A DNA stretch of 35,289 bases from Hyphomonadaceae bacterium (GTDB lineage Bacteria; Pseudomonadota; Alphaproteobacteria; Caulobacterales; Hyphomonadaceae), in contig CANJIL010000031.1 in the NCBI GenBank assembly GCA_947474455.1, positions 1-35,289 of the forward strand, read 5' to 3'. Positions 25,070-35,035 of this stretch are shown piece by piece (within the stretch, counting starts at the first letter, position 1; every line of letters begins with the position of its first letter). The position numbers and the translations under genes were made by a program. The notes beneath the pieces are model-generated. The model ran no database searches and had not been told where the DNA came from. It saw nothing but the letters and a program-made list of their open reading frames with translations.

Positions 25070-25084
25070 GTATCTATAGGATAC
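25070..25084. promoter_or_regulatory. Candidate HxlR operator in the reductase/regulator divergent region
   Basis: GTATC-TATAG-GATAC (25070-25084) is an interrupted palindrome about 73 bases upstream of the reductase start and 88 upstream of the regulator start. A GTATAC (25098-25103) and another GGTATC half-site (25162-25167), beside the palindrome ACGATATCGT (25152-25161), lie nearby. Winged-helix HxlR dimers bind this sort of short inverted repeat, so this is the likeliest operator, but the assignment is inferred. Confidence 0.45.
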
Positions 25085-25171
25085 TAGAGTTCCCGTTGTA
25101 TACCTCTATGGAATGTAATATCGTCGAACAGCGGCGCAAGGCGGCACTTATACGATATCGTGGTATCTTGG

Positions 25172-25558
25172 ATGAAACCTGTTCACCTTACCCATAGCCA
25201 TTCGAACTGTGCAGCTGTCCGCGAACTAATGGACATTGTGGGTTCAAAATGGGCGATGCTGATCGTTGGTATGCTGGCAAAACGACCTCAGCGCTTTTCA
25301 GAATTGAAGCGTGAAATTGGCGACATCACCCAGAAATCGCTAACCGCTACACTGCGCGAGCTCGAAAAAGACGGGATCGTGAAACGGACGCTGACGCCTG
25401 TGATGCCTCCGCGGGTGGATTATGCTCTGACCGCATTAGGCGTTTCGCTGCTTGAGCCCGTAAACGCCTTGGCCATGTGGGCTGTAGCCAATCATCCTGC
25501 TGTCGAGAAAGCGAGAGCGCGTTTCGCTGCTGCGGGAAGACTACGCAAAATCGGTTAG
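25172..25558 (+). CDS. HxlR-family winged-helix transcriptional regulator
   Basis: This 128-residue protein is nearly all HxlR domain: NCAAVRELMDIVGSKWAMLI (12-31), KRPQRFSELKREIGDITQKS and LTATLRELEKDGIVKRT form the winged helix. Cys13 sits where redox-sensing HxlR members (YodB, HypR) carry their reactive N-terminal cysteine, so thiol-based sensing of quinones or other electrophiles is plausible. I prefer ATG 25172 to GTG 25160, four codons earlier; neither has a clear ribosome binding site. It is divergent from the FMN reductase, its probable target. Confidence 0.92.
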   Translation: MKPVHLTHSHSNCAAVRELMDIVGSKWAMLIVGMLAKRPQRFSELKREIGDITQKSLTATLRELEKDGIVKRTLTPVMPPRVDYALTALGVSLLEPVNALAMWAVANHPAVEKARARFAAAGRLRKIG

Positions 25559-25632
25559 CCGGCTGGGGACAGGCTGAGGGCGGAGGCTTGCACCGCCTGC
25601 CGTTAATCTCCCTGCAGCCTCGATTCGCCACA

Positions 25633-26067
25633 ATGCCCGAACTTCGCGTCGCGGAGGCCCGGGAGGCGGTATTGCTCAGACGGTTTCATCATCTCGCGGC
25701 GATTGCCGCTGTGGCGGTGGTCGCCGCGGCGCCGGCGCATGCGGCGGACTTCCTCGCCGCGATCGAAGACGTGCCGCTGATGCAGGGCATGGTCGAACAG
25801 CCCGACCCCGTCGTATTCGAAAGCGATCAGGGCCGTGTGATCCGCACCTCCGCCGAATGTCAGATCGGGGCCACGGAAATTTCGTCCTTCTATATCGCCG
25901 CCCTGCCGGCCCTCGGCTGGAAGCGTATCGACGGCGGCGCCAGCCTCGCCTTCGAACGCGAGAACGAGCGGCTGAACATCAACGTGGGTGCGCCCGCTTC
26001 AAGTCGCCCCGTCGTGGTCAGCTTTGAGTTGATCGTAAGGCTCGCCTCCACGCGTTTGCCGGAGTAA
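25633..26067 (+). CDS. Small exported protein of unknown function
   Basis: This 144-residue protein has a long N-region ([18 protein letters not shown]) and a signal peptide hydrophobic core (about 20-36) ending AAAPAHA before [16 protein letters not shown]. The mature part of about 105 residues reads like a conserved alphaproteobacterial family I have seen in this position before enoyl-CoA hydratase: [36 protein letters not shown] know no function. The frame stays open from 25477, but earlier residues are Cys/Arg-rich and overlap the HxlR gene. No clear ribosome binding site is visible. It ends 31 bases before the hydratase and may be co-transcribed with it. Confidence 0.8.
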   Translation: MPELRVAEAREAVLLRRFHHLAAIAAVAVVAAAPAHAADFLAAIEDVPLMQGMVEQPDPVVFESDQGRVIRTSAECQIGATEISSFYIAALPALGWKRIDGGASLAFERENERLNINVGAPASSRPVVVSFELIVRLASTRLPE

Positions 26068-26098
26068 GCCCGCCAGGCAGACATGTCTGGAGGACGCT

Positions 26099-26875
26099 AT
26101 GGCCTACGAAACGTTGCTGGTAGAGACCGATGGTGCGGTGGGGATCATCACACTCAACCGGCCCGAAGCGCTGAATGCGCTAAACGCCAAGCTCTGCGCC
26201 GAGCTGGTCGACGCCCTCGCCAGGTGGGACGCCGACGCCAGCATCGGCTGCGTGATCCTCACCGGGGCGGGCCGCGCTTTCGCTGCTGGCGCCGACATCA
26301 AGGAAATGGCGCCGCGCTCCTACATGGACGTCTATCAGACGGACCTGTTCGGCGCGTTCGAGCACGCCGTCTCGTCCTTCCGCAAACCCCTGATCGCTGC
26401 GGTGAATGGCTTTGCGCTCGGCGGCGGCTGCGAGCTGGCCATGCTGTGCGATTTCATCCTGGCCTCAGAAGCCGCCAAGTTCGGCCAGCCGGAGATCAAC
26501 CTGGGCGTCATGCCGGGCATTGGCGGCACCCAGCGCCTCACTCGCTTTGTGGGCAAATCCAAAGCCATGGACATGTGTCTCACGGGCCGGATGATGGACG
26601 CCGCGGAGGCCGAGCGCTCGGGCCTGGTCTCGCGCGTCCTGCCTGCCGACAAGCTGCTTGAAGAGGCCAAGACCACCGCCAGGAAGATCTCAGGCCAGTC
26701 CCGTCCGATCGCGATGATGACCAAGGAGACGGTCAACGCCGCCTACGAAACGACGCTCCGCCAGGGCCTCATGTTCGAGCGGCGCCTGTTCCACTCGATG
26801 TTCGCCACCGAGGACCAGAAAGAAGGCATGGCCGCCTTCGTGGAGAAGCGCCCGGCGAAGTTCTCGAACAAGTGA
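26099..26875 (+). CDS. Enoyl-CoA hydratase (crotonase family)
   Basis: This 258-residue protein is a classic short-chain enoyl-CoA hydratase adding water to trans-2-enoyl-CoA in fatty-acid beta-oxidation. The oxyanion-hole region [11 protein letters not shown] (about 61-71) and both catalytic glutamates are present: [16 protein letters not shown] (first Glu, about 114) and [20 protein letters not shown] (second Glu, about 134). The ribosome binding site GGAGG lies five bases upstream of the ATG. It sits upstream of rpsT, a conserved alphaproteobacterial arrangement with no known functional meaning. Confidence 0.95.
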   Translation: MAYETLLVETDGAVGIITLNRPEALNALNAKLCAELVDALARWDADASIGCVILTGAGRAFAAGADIKEMAPRSYMDVYQTDLFGAFEHAVSSFRKPLIAAVNGFALGGGCELAMLCDFILASEAAKFGQPEINLGVMPGIGGTQRLTRFVGKSKAMDMCLTGRMMDAAEAERSGLVSRVLPADKLLEEAKTTARKISGQSRPIAMMTKETVNAAYETTLRQGLMFERRLFHSMFATEDQKEGMAAFVEKRPAKFSNK

Positions 26876-26999
26876 GAACCGGGGTTGCCCCAAGGCTGCC
26901 AAGGCCTTTGGCGCAGGGCTTTTCGGGGACCTGATCAAATCCTTCAGGCCCCGAATTGACCGCTCACCCGACCGCTGTTAAGACGCCGCTCCCCAAAAC

Positions 27000-27018
27000 C
27001 CCCGGATCATGTCCGGGG
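27000..27018 (+). promoter_or_regulatory. Hairpin in the rpsT leader
   Basis: CCCCGGA (27000-27006) and TCCGGGG (27012-27018) form a perfect 7-bp stem with a 5-base loop, 27 bases before the rpsT start and just upstream of its ribosome binding site. The position fits either a control structure for S20 synthesis or the end of the hydratase transcript. No T-run follows. Confidence 0.4.
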
Positions 27019-27045
27019 ACAGGGTAAACGGAGCTTGGAAGACCG

Positions 27046-27312
27046 ATGGCCAACACGAAATCCGCCAAGAAAATGGTGCGCAAGATTGCGCGGCGGACCG
27101 AGGTCAACAAATCGCGCAAGTCGCGCGTCCGCACCTACGTCCGAAAGGTCGAAGAGGCTGTGGCGTCTGGCGACAAGAAAGCCGCGATCTCCGCTCTGAA
27201 GGTTGCAGAGCCCGAACTCATGCGCGCCGTCCAGAAGGGCGTGCTTCACAAGAACACCGCGTCGCGCAAGGTCTCTCGACTCGCTGCGCGCGTTAAGGCC
27301 GTGACCGCGTAA
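27046..27312 (+). CDS. rpsT: 30S ribosomal protein S20
   Basis: This 88-residue, Lys/Arg-rich, all-helical protein begins [20 protein letters not shown] and has the S20 pattern [20 protein letters not shown] and [19 protein letters not shown]. It binds 16S rRNA early in 30S assembly. GGAAG lies about five bases before the ATG. rpsT immediately before dnaA is common in Alphaproteobacteria. Confidence 0.98.
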   Translation: MANTKSAKKMVRKIARRTEVNKSRKSRVRTYVRKVEEAVASGDKKAAISALKVAEPELMRAVQKGVLHKNTASRKVSRLAARVKAVTA

Positions 27313-27728
27313 CATCGCGGCGAGCAGACAGGACCCCGGGATTTCTCGGATTGATTTTTGTCTCGCTTAGAAGTTGAATTTTGCTAGGCCGAAGACTTCC
27401 AGCAACACAACGCATGCACACGAAATATTGCTCCGTGTACGGCGCAACGCGCTAAGCATATTCTGTCGCGCGTGGGCCACATCCGGCGCTCTTTCGCTAA
27501 TGGATTCAGTGGCAATACCGAATGCGACGGTTTGGTTAAAAATAAATCGCGGATGCCGCTTTTGATTGGGTTGACGACGACGAGTGATCGGAGAAAAACT
27601 CTCCTCCGTAGCGAGTAACCTTCCTTCGTTTGGACACGTTCTGCGGCTCCGGGGCTGGAGTCGTCGGAGAGACTTTTTGTCCAAATTCCGGGAAGGGGAA
27701 CATCGACCAGAAGGGTAGATGAGGGGCC
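27313..27728 (+). promoter_or_regulatory. rpsT-dnaA intergenic region: dnaA promoter/leader with GANTC sites
   Basis: These 416 bases hold no gene. Near the rpsT end is a weak hairpin (27336-27349) followed by ATTGATTTTTG, a possible terminator. An AT-rich patch lies at 27535-27547. Two GANTC sites, targets of the alphaproteobacterial cell-cycle methyltransferase CcrM, occur at 27503-27507 and 27658-27662. A short hairpin GGAGA-aaaac-TCTCC (27590-27604) may lie in the dnaA leader. I found no perfect DnaA box (TTATCCACA or its complement), so I do not call an origin here. Confidence 0.5.
27336..27360 (+). terminator. Weak Rho-independent-like terminator after rpsT
   Basis: CCGGG and CTCGG (27336-27340 / 27345-27349) can pair with one G-T wobble around ATTT, followed by ATTGATTTTTG. 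The stem is short, so termination efficiency is doubtful. Confidence 0.35.
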
Positions 27729-29270
27729 ATGATCAGCAAACAAAACACGACCCGATTTTCTCCTGGCGGCATGGGCGGCGTGCCCCGCACGGCGGAGCCG
27801 TCTTCAATTTCGCGCAGCGCCGGCGCCAGGCCGCCCGTGACGGATTCCGGCAATGCGCCGGCGCCGGCCCTGTGGGCGAGCGTTCGCGAAGCGTTGCGCC
27901 GCCGTCTCGGCGACCAGAAGTTCGACGCGTGGATCGCCAGGCTCGAACTCGTCGCTGAAGTGAATGGCGAAGTGCTGCTTGCCGCCGCCAGCGAACATGA
28001 GCGCAGCCGTGTCGATACCGAATTCGGCCACATCATCCAGCAGGCCTGGGACCAGGCCGACCTAACCAGCCGCTCGGTGCGCATCGAAGCGCGCAACCGC
28101 ATTGCGCCCGACGTGCTTGCGCTCGCAGAGCCTGCGGCAGAGCGGCCCGCGCGCGCTGAAGATGTGTCCGAAGATGAAGCCGCGGAGAGCGAAGACGCCG
28201 CAGAGTTCGGCGCCGATGACGCCCAGACCCTCGAGAACTTCCTCGTCGGCGACAGCAACCGCATCGCCTTCGGTCTCGCCCGCCGTCTCGCCATGGGCGC
28301 CGGCGTCGAGGCCAATGTCGTCACGATCGTCGGCCCGCACGGCGTCGGCAAGTCGCATCTGCTGAAAGGCATCGCCCACGCGCTCAAGGCCGCGAAAGGC
28401 GAGGCCAGCTGCCTCTACATGTCGTCGGAAGACTTCACCGTCGCCTTCGTCGATGGCGTGAAGAAGAAGGACACGTCCGACCTGCGCACGCTCGTCCGCC
28501 GCGCCAAGGTCGTGCTGCTCGACGATTTCCAGTTCATCTGCTCCAAGCCTGGCACGCTGGTCGAATTCTTCTCCCACCTGCGCGCCATCGTCTCGCACGG
28601 CGGCGTGGTTGTGCTCGCTTGTGACCAGACGCCAGCGGTGATCGACCAGCTCGACGACCGCATGCGTGACGAGATCCATGGCGGCGTCATCGCCCAGATG
28701 GAGCTGCCCGAGCGCAACCTCCGCCGCGAGATCCTGCGCGCCAAAGCCGACGCTGTCTCCGAAGCCGCCGCAGCCATCGAAGCAGAGTTCCACCTTACCG
28801 AGGAATGGATTGATCTGCTCGCCGACCGTCTCCCCGCGTCCGGCCGGGCCCTCTGCGGCGCCGTGCGCAATGTCTATTGCGGCACGGTCCTCGCCGGAAA
28901 GCCGCTTGACAAGACCGCCGTCGAGAAATCGATCCAGCTGCAGATGGGCGGCTCGCCTGCCCGCGCTCCCAAGATCGACACGATCAAGGACGTCACCGCC
29001 CGCGCCTACGGCGTCACCAAGGCGGATCTCGAATCCGCCTGCCGCAAGCGCCAGTTCGCCCAGCCCCGGCAATACGCCATGTATCTCAGCCGCCAGCTGA
29101 CCAAATGCTCCTATCCGCAGATCGGGCGGATGTTCGGCGATCGCGACCACACAACCGTGCTTTTCGCTTTCCGGAAAATTTCCACCATGGTTGCCCGGAA
29201 TGAAGCCATGGCCGAGGAACTGCGCCAGCTCGAACAGCGCATCCTCGCCGATCCCCGCAACAACCGCTGA
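27729..29270 (+). CDS. dnaA: Chromosomal replication initiator DnaA, with unusual AAA+ residues
   Basis: This 513-residue protein has all four DnaA domains: a disordered extension (1-45), domain I (LWASVREALRRRLGDQKFDAW, from 48), an acidic linker (135-168), the AAA+ core (169-385), and domain IV with the DNA-binding signature DHTTVLFAFRKI (473-484). Walker A is GPHGVGKS (202-209), Walker B LLDD (263-266), and sensor 2 Arg373 is kept. By ungapped alignment with E. coli around DRLKSRFGWG, Arg281 is kept (Arg311) but the arginine finger Arg285 is Glu315 (codon GAG 28671-28673). Sensor 1 also differs (ACDQTP for TSDRYP). A GAGGGG site lies only two bases before the ATG, unusually close. Confidence 0.95.
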   Translation: MISKQNTTRFSPGGMGGVPRTAEPSSISRSAGARPPVTDSGNAPAPALWASVREALRRRLGDQKFDAWIARLELVAEVNGEVLLAAASEHERSRVDTEFGHIIQQAWDQADLTSRSVRIEARNRIAPDVLALAEPAAERPARAEDVSEDEAAESEDAAEFGADDAQTLENFLVGDSNRIAFGLARRLAMGAGVEANVVTIVGPHGVGKSHLLKGIAHALKAAKGEASCLYMSSEDFTVAFVDGVKKKDTSDLRTLVRRAKVVLLDDFQFICSKPGTLVEFFSHLRAIVSHGGVVVLACDQTPAVIDQLDDRMRDEIHGGVIAQMELPERNLRREILRAKADAVSEAAAAIEAEFHLTEEWIDLLADRLPASGRALCGAVRNVYCGTVLAGKPLDKTAVEKSIQLQMGGSPARAPKIDTIKDVTARAYGVTKADLESACRKRQFAQPRQYAMYLSRQLTKCSYPQIGRMFGDRDHTTVLFAFRKISTMVARNEAMAEELRQLEQRILADPRNNR

Positions 29271-29283
29271 TTTCCGCTGCTTG

Positions 29284-29307
29284 CCCCCCGGTGCTATGTG
29301 CGGGGGG
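29284..29307 (+). promoter_or_regulatory. GC hairpin after dnaA
   Basis: CCCCCCG (29284-29290) and CGGGGGG (29301-29307) form a perfect 7-bp stem with a 10-base loop, 14 bases after the dnaA stop. No T-run follows, so it may act as an mRNA 3' stabiliser or a factor-dependent terminator. Confidence 0.4.
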
Positions 29308-29450
29308 AGGGTCGCGCGCCCAGCGTGCGAGACGAGGGGTGGGATGCCTGCAATGGCGGTGGTTTTGCTCGGCGCCTGTGGATGCCTCGCCTGAACGCGT
29401 GAATTGCTCCTAAAACGACTCTTTGCGCAGCGCCGCAATCGGCTAATGTC

Positions 29451-29483
29451 TCGGCCCGCCCCCAAAGGCGGGCCGAAGCTTTT
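29451..29483 (+). terminator. Strong Rho-independent terminator between dnaA and dnaN
   Basis: TCGGCCCGCC (29451-29460) and GGCGGGCCGA (29467-29476) are perfect 10-bp complements with a CCCAAA loop, followed by AGCTTTT. This is the best terminator in the window. It implies that most dnaA transcripts end here and dnaN has its own promoter in the following 63 bases, or that transcription into dnaN is attenuated. Confidence 0.7.
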
Positions 29484-29546
29484 CGGCGGACCGCAAGGCG
29501 CAGCCTCCCTCGACCAGAGGGGGCGCCGAACTACAGGATTGGGCGA

Positions 29547-30659
29547 ATGAAGCTGACCATTGACCGCAACGCCCTGATGCGTGCGCTTTCCCACGTCCAG
29601 GCCGTGGTCGAACGGCGCAACACGATTCCGATCCTATCGAACATCCTGATGGTCGCAGAGGGCGAACGCCTGAGCCTCACTGCGACCGACCTCGACATCG
29701 AGGCGACCGACGCCGCCGAAGCCTCCGTGAAGCGCGCGGGCTCGGTCACCGCCCCGGCCCAGACGCTGTTCGACGTCGTGCGCAAACTTCCCGAAGGCTC
29801 GGAAATCTCGCTCGACCTGTCCGAGAACCGCCTTTCGATCTCCTCCGGCCGCTCGCGCTTCGTGCTGCCGACCCTGCCGGCGTCCGACTTCCAGACCATG
29901 GCGAAGGAGGCCGCCCCCACGAAATTCGAAATCGAGGCGGCCGAGCTGCGCCGCCTGATCGACAAGACGCGCTTTGCGATCTCCACCGAAGAGACACGCT
30001 ATTATCTCAACGGCATCTACCTGCACCACGCCAAGGGCGGGAAGGGCAATGTCCTGCGCGCTGTGGCGACCGATGGCCACCGCCTCGCGCTTGCAGAGAC
30101 GGAAGCACCCAAAGGTTCCGCCACCCTCAAGGGCGTGATCGTCCCGCGCAAGGCCGTCGCCGAAGCGCGCCGCCTGCTCGATGATGCGCCGGAGACTGTC
30201 ACGGTCGAAGCCTCGGATTCCAAGATCGTGTTTCGTATCGGAGAGGCCGTGCTGACGTCCAAGCTGATCGATGGCTCCTTCCCGGATTACCAGCGCGTGA
30301 TTCCGAAGGAGAACGGCCGCATCCTCACGGTCGACAACAAGCAGTTCAAGGATGCGGTCGACCGCGTCGCCACGGTCTCTGCCGAGCGCTCGCGCTCCGT
30401 GAAGCTTTCGCTCAGCGCGGGCAAGCTGACGCTTGCCGTCAGCCATTCCGAAACCGGCCAGGGCACGGAAGAGCTTGAGGCGGATTACGACAGCGAACCG
30501 ATGGAGATCGGCTTCAACGCCAAATACCTGCTTGACGTGGCCAGCCAGATCGAGAGCGAGGAAGCGCGCATCGAATTCAACGACGCCGCTTCACCCGCCC
30601 GCGTCCTGGACGCCAAGGACGCCGGCGCCCAATACGTCCTGATGCCCCTGCGTGTGTAG
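29547..30659 (+). CDS. dnaN: DNA polymerase III beta subunit (sliding clamp)
   Basis: This 370-residue protein is of normal length for the clamp, which has three similar domains and forms a ring dimer around DNA. Signatures include MKLTIDRNALMRALSHVQAV, the repeated PILSNILM and TATDLDIEA in domain 1, TRYYLNGIYLHH and ATDGHRLA in domain 2, and SFPDYQRVIPKEN with the C-terminal YVLMPLRV in domain 3. The protein-binding pocket that receives clamp-binding peptides lies between domains 2 and 3 and appears intact. AGGATTGGG precedes the ATG. It follows dnaA after a strong terminator and precedes recF by 278 bp. Confidence 0.98.
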   Translation: MKLTIDRNALMRALSHVQAVVERRNTIPILSNILMVAEGERLSLTATDLDIEATDAAEASVKRAGSVTAPAQTLFDVVRKLPEGSEISLDLSENRLSISSGRSRFVLPTLPASDFQTMAKEAAPTKFEIEAAELRRLIDKTRFAISTEETRYYLNGIYLHHAKGGKGNVLRAVATDGHRLALAETEAPKGSATLKGVIVPRKAVAEARRLLDDAPETVTVEASDSKIVFRIGEAVLTSKLIDGSFPDYQRVIPKENGRILTVDNKQFKDAVDRVATVSAERSRSVKLSLSAGKLTLAVSHSETGQGTEELEADYDSEPMEIGFNAKYLLDVASQIESEEARIEFNDAASPARVLDAKDAGAQYVLMPLRV

Positions 30660-30705
30660 GGCCGGGCCGGTTCTCGCGGTCTCGAACAGCCCTATCTCCA
30701 CGCGT

Positions 30706-30724
30706 CCCGACGAATGTCGGGACC
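30706..30724. repeat. Short palindrome downstream of dnaN
   Basis: TCCCGAC and GTCGGGA, with GAAT between, form a hairpin of about 7-8 bp near 30705-30724 in the dnaN-recF gap. It resembles frequent intergenic palindromes of GC-rich proteobacteria and lies about 70 bases before the larger inverted-repeat element at 30791. Confidence 0.4.
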
Positions 30725-30790
30725 CAGGGCTGACGCCAAGGCTTGTCCCGGCTTTCGGCTTCAGTCCGGTTCACGCTTTAAAGCTCTTCT

Positions 30791-30904
30791 CGTCATTCCC
30801 GCTCAAGCCCGAAGGGCGAAGAGCGGGAGCCCGGGAGCTTCAGTCACCGGGTCAGTCGCCCCTGAGTTCGAGCTCGCGCGCCAAGGCGCGCGTCGGGAAT
30901 GACG
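30791..30904. repeat. Inverted-repeat-bounded intergenic element, copy 2
   Basis: The ends CGTCATTCCCG (30791-30801) and CGGGAATGACG (30894-30904) are perfect 11-bp inverted repeats enclosing 92 bases that contain further short palindromes (GCGCGCCAAGGCGCGC at about 30876-30891). The same ends bound the element at 5434-5530. It lies just upstream of recF, and an ATG in its right end opens the recF frame early. Confidence 0.55.
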
Positions 30905-30937
30905 CCGGAGGTGCATGCGAGAGGGAAAGTCAGCGCG

Positions 30938-32101
30938 ATGACTGACCTCGAACATCGCCGCCCGCACGTCCGCCTCATGCGCATCGCTCTGCAGGACTTC
31001 CGCAACTACGCTTGGCTCCAGCTGCATCTCGATGGCCGCCATGTCTGCCTTTATGGCGCCAATGGCGCGGGCAAGACCAATCTCATGGAAGCCGTCTCCA
31101 TGCTCTCGCCCGGCCGCGGCCTGCGCGGGGCGGAATTCACCGATCTGATCCGGCGCGACGCGGAGGGTCAGCCGGCGCGGCGCTGGGCGCTGTCCGCCGA
31201 TGTGCGCGATGGCGACATTGACCGGAAGCTCTCCCTGTCGCTGGAGCGCGACGATGAAGGTCGCTCGAAGCGCACCGCGCGGCTCGACGGCGTGACGACG
31301 GCGCAGAACGACCTGGGCGAGGTAATGCGCATCATCTGGCTCACCCCGGCGATGGATCGCGTCTTCGTGGGTCCGGCTGGCGACCGGCGGCGCTTTCTAG
31401 ACCGTCAGGTGATGGCCCACTTCCCGAGCCACGGAACCTTCGGGGCCGCCTATGAGAAGGCGATGCGCCAGCGCAATGCGCTGCTTGAGCGGGGCGGGGC
31501 GGATCCGGCCTGGCTCGATGCGCTGGAGCTCGGCATGGCCTCCGCCGCCGCCGCGATGGCGACCCATCGCGTCGACGCGGTAAAGATGATGCAGGAGGCG
31601 ATCCTGGCCCGGCCTGAAGGCGCCTTCCCGAAAGCGCTGATCGATCTCGACGGCGTCTTTGAGACCGAGGCTGCCAACGGGGTCGCCCTCACCGACATCG
31701 AGCAGGAAATCGCCGCCCAGCTCCGCAAAAATCGCCCCCGCGATCAGGCCGCAGGCCGCACCACACAGGGCGTTCACCGGACGGATTTGCGCGTCATCCA
31801 CGGCCCAAAAGGACTGCCCGCTGATCAATGCTCAACTGGCGAACAGAAGGCCTTGTTAATGGGGCTGATTTTGTCCAATGCGCAGGCGCTTTTCGAGCGT
31901 GATTTTGCCCCCTCTCCTCTGCTATTACTTGACGAGGCGGCGGCCCATCTCGATTCGGATCGGCGAGCCGCCTTGTACGACGAACTGACCGCGCTCGGCG
32001 GCCAGGCTTGGCTCACAGGAACAGACCACTCCCTGTTCGACGCATTCGGCGATCGAGCGCAGCGGTTTGAGGTGTCCCACGGCGTGGTGCAGGAAGGTTA
32101 A
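30938..32101 (+). CDS. recF: DNA replication and repair protein RecF
   Basis: This 387-residue SMC-like ATPase binds gaps in DNA and, with RecO and RecR, loads RecA. The start region RLMRIALQDFRNYAWLQL is typical, followed by Walker A GANGAGKT (40-47), SMLSPGRGLRGAEF, the ABC signature STGEQKALLMGLILSNAQ (near 300) and Walker B LLLLDEAAAHLD (near 330), with the D-loop downstream. I prefer ATG 30938, with GAGGGA about 11 bases upstream; the frame is open from 30899 within a repeat element. It lies between dnaN and gyrB, the classic order, and gyrB starts 38 bp after it. Confidence 0.97.
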   Translation: MTDLEHRRPHVRLMRIALQDFRNYAWLQLHLDGRHVCLYGANGAGKTNLMEAVSMLSPGRGLRGAEFTDLIRRDAEGQPARRWALSADVRDGDIDRKLSLSLERDDEGRSKRTARLDGVTTAQNDLGEVMRIIWLTPAMDRVFVGPAGDRRRFLDRQVMAHFPSHGTFGAAYEKAMRQRNALLERGGADPAWLDALELGMASAAAAMATHRVDAVKMMQEAILARPEGAFPKALIDLDGVFETEAANGVALTDIEQEIAAQLRKNRPRDQAAGRTTQGVHRTDLRVIHGPKGLPADQCSTGEQKALLMGLILSNAQALFERDFAPSPLLLLDEAAAHLDSDRRAALYDELTALGGQAWLTGTDHSLFDAFGDRAQRFEVSHGVVQEG

Positions 32102-32139
32102 GCGGCCCTGCGCACGCGGTCGCGACGAGGAAGTTTTGA

Positions 32140-34614
<2,475 letters not shown>

Positions 34615-34623
34615 GGAACGACG

Positions 34624-34911
34624 TCACAACTTCCTGTTCGCCGAGCGGACCATCCAGACGAAGAACTGCGTCATCATCGCTCCGGTCAGGCTGAAGGCCA
34701 GCGCGAAGCAAAGCATGAGTCTGAAGTCGCTGAAGCCCATGCCTGTCATATAGGCCATCCAGGCGAAGGCTGCCGAACCCACCAGTCCGGCGAGAAGATT
34801 GGTGGAGAAGCAGCGTTCGTCGCGGCGGCACATGAGGGTTGCAAGCCCGCCGGAAAGAAATCCGGCGATGAGCATCGCGATGATGAACGCCAGTGACACA
34901 GGCAACTCCAT
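34624..34911 (-). CDS. Small membrane protein (95 aa)
   Basis: I do not assign a family. The product starts MELPVSLAFIIAMLIAGFLS and has three hydrophobic segments (about 6-24, 40-58, 66-88), with short loops and a basic C-terminus (RSANRKL). Topology and length recall GlsB/YeaQ-type three-helix proteins, but their glycine pattern is weaker here. CRRDERCF between helices 1 and 2 contains two cysteines. The frame is open to 35205, but ATG 34911 is the first start compatible with a compact membrane protein and avoids overlap with the divergent cyclophilin gene. No ribosome binding site is evident. It converges with gyrB, ending 9 bases away. Confidence 0.6.
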   Translation of the reverse strand: MELPVSLAFIIAMLIAGFLSGGLATLMCRRDERCFSTNLLAGLVGSAAFAWMAYMTGMGFSDFRLMLCFALAFSLTGAMMTQFFVWMVRSANRKL

Positions 34912-35035
34912 GGCGCCGAACGCGGGCGTCGCGGCGTTGTTCCGGCGCCAACCGAGCTCGGGAACTGAACGAGACAATTCCCCTTGGTCGCCGAAGCTTG
35001 CTAGGCTCCCTGCACTCAAAACCAGAGGTGACCCT

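Noticed and set aside
27313-27728. Chromosomal origin between rpsT and dnaA
   Set aside because: No perfect DnaA box was found, and in related Alphaproteobacteria the origin lies near hemE, away from dnaA.
28062-29594. 510-codon open frame antisense to dnaA
   Set aside because: Gly/Val/Asp-rich shadow of the dnaA codons with no motif; dnaA motifs are intact on the other strand.
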